Positions 6,077 to 7,128 of a stretch of 7,128 nucleotides of DNA are shown one piece after another; within the stretch, counting starts at the first letter, position 1; every line of letters begins with the position of its first letter. The notes beneath the pieces are model-generated. The model did no database searches and was not told the origin of the DNA. It saw nothing but the letters and a program-made list of their open reading frames with translations. Made by a program: the position numbers and the translations under genes. The DNA is from an uncultured Aliterella sp. (lineage in GTDB: Bacteria; Cyanobacteriota; Cyanobacteriia; Cyanobacteriales; Chroococcidiopsidaceae). Where the stretch lies: positions 1 through 7,128 of the forward strand of contig CAJQOK010000246.1 of NCBI GenBank assembly GCA_905479905.1, in the 5' to 3' direction.

Positions 6077-6106
6077 ATTTTAAAGATTTTGCTTATAAAA
6101 CTTCAA
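6077..6106 (-). promoter_or_regulatory. Possible promoter for the larE-methyltransferase-phosphatase-glk unit
   Basis: On the - strand, TTGAAG (6106-6101, 4 of 6) and TAAAAT (6082-6077, 5 of 6) are 18 bases apart. Transcription would start near 6070, about 20 bases ahead of the larE ATG. The 77-base gap between the kinase stop and larE is the longest on this strand, which makes it the natural place for a promoter. The region is AT-rich, so a chance match is possible. Confidence 0.35.
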
Positions 6107-6111
6107 GTTTT
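6097..6111. promoter_or_regulatory. 15-base palindrome overlapping the proposed -35 box of larE
   Basis: AAAACTT-C-AAGTTTT is a perfect palindrome with 7-base arms around one central base. A one-base centre suits a dimeric protein-binding site better than an RNA hairpin. It covers the proposed -35 element, so a bound protein would be expected to repress. It also lies 14 bases after the kinase stop, so a weak role in ending that transcript is an alternative. Confidence 0.35.
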
Positions 6112-6124
6112 CCTTTGCCGAGCT

Positions 6125-7128
6125 TTAGGGCAATTGTGACATTGGTAGATGCAATGTAAAACAACTTCCTTGTCCTAATTGCGATTCTAAAGTAATATCT
6201 CCCCCATGCAGCCGCGCTAATTTGCGTGACAAAGCCAAACCTAACCCTGTACCTTCATATTTGCGATTTAAACCGTTATCTATTTGTTTAAATGGCTGAA
6301 ATAACCCTAATTGCTGTGCTTTATCTATTCCAATCCCTGTATCTATTACTGATAACTCTAAATTATCTCCCCTTTTCTTTACTTGCAGCATTACCGATCC
6401 ATGTTCTGTAAACTTGACTGCATTAGATAATAGATTTACAAGTACTTGCTTAACTCGGCGACGATCGGCTACCCAAGTTGTGACATCAGCAGCCATCAAT
6501 ATTTTCAGTTTCAAGTTTTGTTTTAGACATTGTTCGCTAACCAACGATAAGCAGTTTTGACAAAGTTCCTCTACTACAATCGTTTCTAATACTAATTCTT
6601 CTTTCCCGGCTTCTACCTTAGATAAATCTAGTAAATCGTTAATAAGTTCCAATAAGTGGTTGCCGCAACTAGAGACACCTTCTATGTATTGTTGTTGTTT
6701 AGCGTTTAATGACCCAAAAATTTGTTGTAACAATATATTAGAAAATCCTAATATCCCCGTTAATGGGGTTCTTAATTCATGGCTCATATTACTCAAAAAA
6801 TCAGTTTTCGCTAAATTAGCCGCCTCAGAAATTAATTTTTCTTGTTCTAATTGTTGAGTGCGTTCTTTGACCAATTTTTCTAGCATCTCGTAACTTTGAG
6901 CATTATAGAGAGCGATCGCTGCTTGATCGGCAATTTGTTTCAATAGCTCGATTTCCTCTTGACTAAATGCTCTATGTTTGGTGGTTGTATGCAAACTTAT
7001 ACCACCAAAAAACTTATCCCGAATATAAATAGGTATTTTTAGTTGGGAAAGAATCTGTCCTTGCTCAATTAGGGCTAATTCCTTTGTTAGAAGTTCGGCT
7101 TTATCTTTATCTGTAGGTGCGTGTAAGA
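6125..7128 (-). CDS. GAF-domain sensor histidine kinase, N-terminus missing
   Basis: Two-component sensor kinase whose gene enters from the right edge; 333 residues are visible. Residues 1-80 are the end of a GAF domain (IPIYIRDKFFGGISL at about 31-45, then FSQEEIELLKQIADQAAIAL). A coiled-coil linker follows (roughly 80-105, KLVKERTQQLEQEK). The HisKA dimerisation domain has FLSNMSHELRTPLTGILGF (110-128) with the phosphorylated H116. The HATPase domain has the N-box NLLSNAVKF (231-239), G1 DTGIGI (262-267), FKQID (279-283) and G2 GTGLGL (292-297). The protein ends soon after, with no receiver domain, so it needs a separate response regulator, and none lies in the window. More sensor domains are likely beyond the edge; the visible signal-binding part is too short to name a ligand. 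The TTG at 6994 is internal: the GAF reading frame continues through it. Confidence 0.93.
   Translation of the reverse strand, partial: LHAPTDKDKAELLTKELALIEQGQILSQLKIPIYIRDKFFGGISLHTTTKHRAFSQEEIELLKQIADQAAIALYNAQSYEMLEKLVKERTQQLEQEKLISEAANLAKTDFLSNMSHELRTPLTGILGFSNILLQQIFGSLNAKQQQYIEGVSSCGNHLLELINDLLDLSKVEAGKEELVLETIVVEELCQNCLSLVSEQCLKQNLKLKILMAADVTTWVADRRRVKQVLVNLLSNAVKFTEHGSVMLQVKKRGDNLELSVIDTGIGIDKAQQLGLFQPFKQIDNGLNRKYEGTGLGLALSRKLARLHGGDITLESQLGQGSCFTLHLPMSQLP

Larger units (their letters stand above)
11..6919. repeat. Dispersed HIP1 octamers (GCGATCGC), 13 copies
   Basis: Exact copies start at 11, 353, 1632, 2055, 2628, 2719, 3069, 3628, 5137, 5414, 5621, 5922 and 6912. HIP1 is the highly iterated palindrome of many cyanobacterial genomes, and its density here is far above chance. 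All copies lie inside coding regions, often encoding Ala-Ile-Ala or Arg-Ser-Arg-type tripeptides depending on frame. The largest gap, about 1.5 kb (3636-5136), covers the phosphatase and most of the methyltransferase gene. Confidence 0.9.

Noticed and set aside
6992..6994. TTG at 6994 as the start of the histidine kinase
   Set aside because: The frame continues upstream to the edge and encodes the middle of a GAF domain; the TTG is an internal leucine.
1..7128. CRISPR array, prophage, defence or toxin-antitoxin system
   Set aside because: There are no regularly spaced repeats and no phage, nuclease or toxin-like genes; apart from the one small unknown, the genes belong to familiar enzyme and sensor families.

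Overview
The window looks like a stretch of cyanobacterial chromosome. The main evidence is the HIP1 octamer GCGATCGC, which occurs 13 times in about 7.1 kb (chance expectation well below one). The gene set fits: a MurF of cyanobacterial flavour, a Glk-type glucokinase, a LarE-type sulfur transferase and a GAF-histidine kinase. I cannot assign a genus from the sequence alone.

Layout. The + strand carries three genes on the left: the 3' part of a class II-type histone-deacetylase-family gene (2-844, cut by the left edge), a 53-codon single-pass membrane protein gene (997-1158) with a good -35/-10 promoter, and murF (1449-2807). The 290-base gap before murF holds short direct and inverted repeats and a roughly 40-codon stretch resembling the N-terminal part of an IS110-family transposase, probably a relic. 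The - strand carries everything to the right. Reading leftward, these are a partial GAF-histidine kinase (7128-6125, cut by the right edge), larE (6047-5229), a class I SAM methyltransferase (5179-4499), a histidine phosphatase (4491-3847) and glucokinase glk (3842-2802). murF and glk converge, and their stop regions overlap by 6 bases.

How the genes may work together. The last three - strand genes are 7 and 4 bases apart, so they are almost certainly one transcription unit. larE lies 49 bases upstream of the methyltransferase and probably belongs to it, with a 7-bp inverted repeat in the spacer. A promoter with an overlapping 15-base palindrome can be proposed between the kinase and larE. 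The functions (sulfur insertion, methyl transfer, phosphate removal, glucose phosphorylation) form no single known pathway, so the grouping may only reflect shared expression.

I see no clear new multi-gene system such as a defence island, CRISPR array, prophage or biosynthetic cluster. The items most worth following are the small membrane protein gene, the transposase-like relic and repeats ahead of murF, and the LarE with three cysteines but no LarB/LarC beside it. Both edge genes are larger than they appear: their in-window GTG (209) and TTG (6994) codons are internal, not starts.
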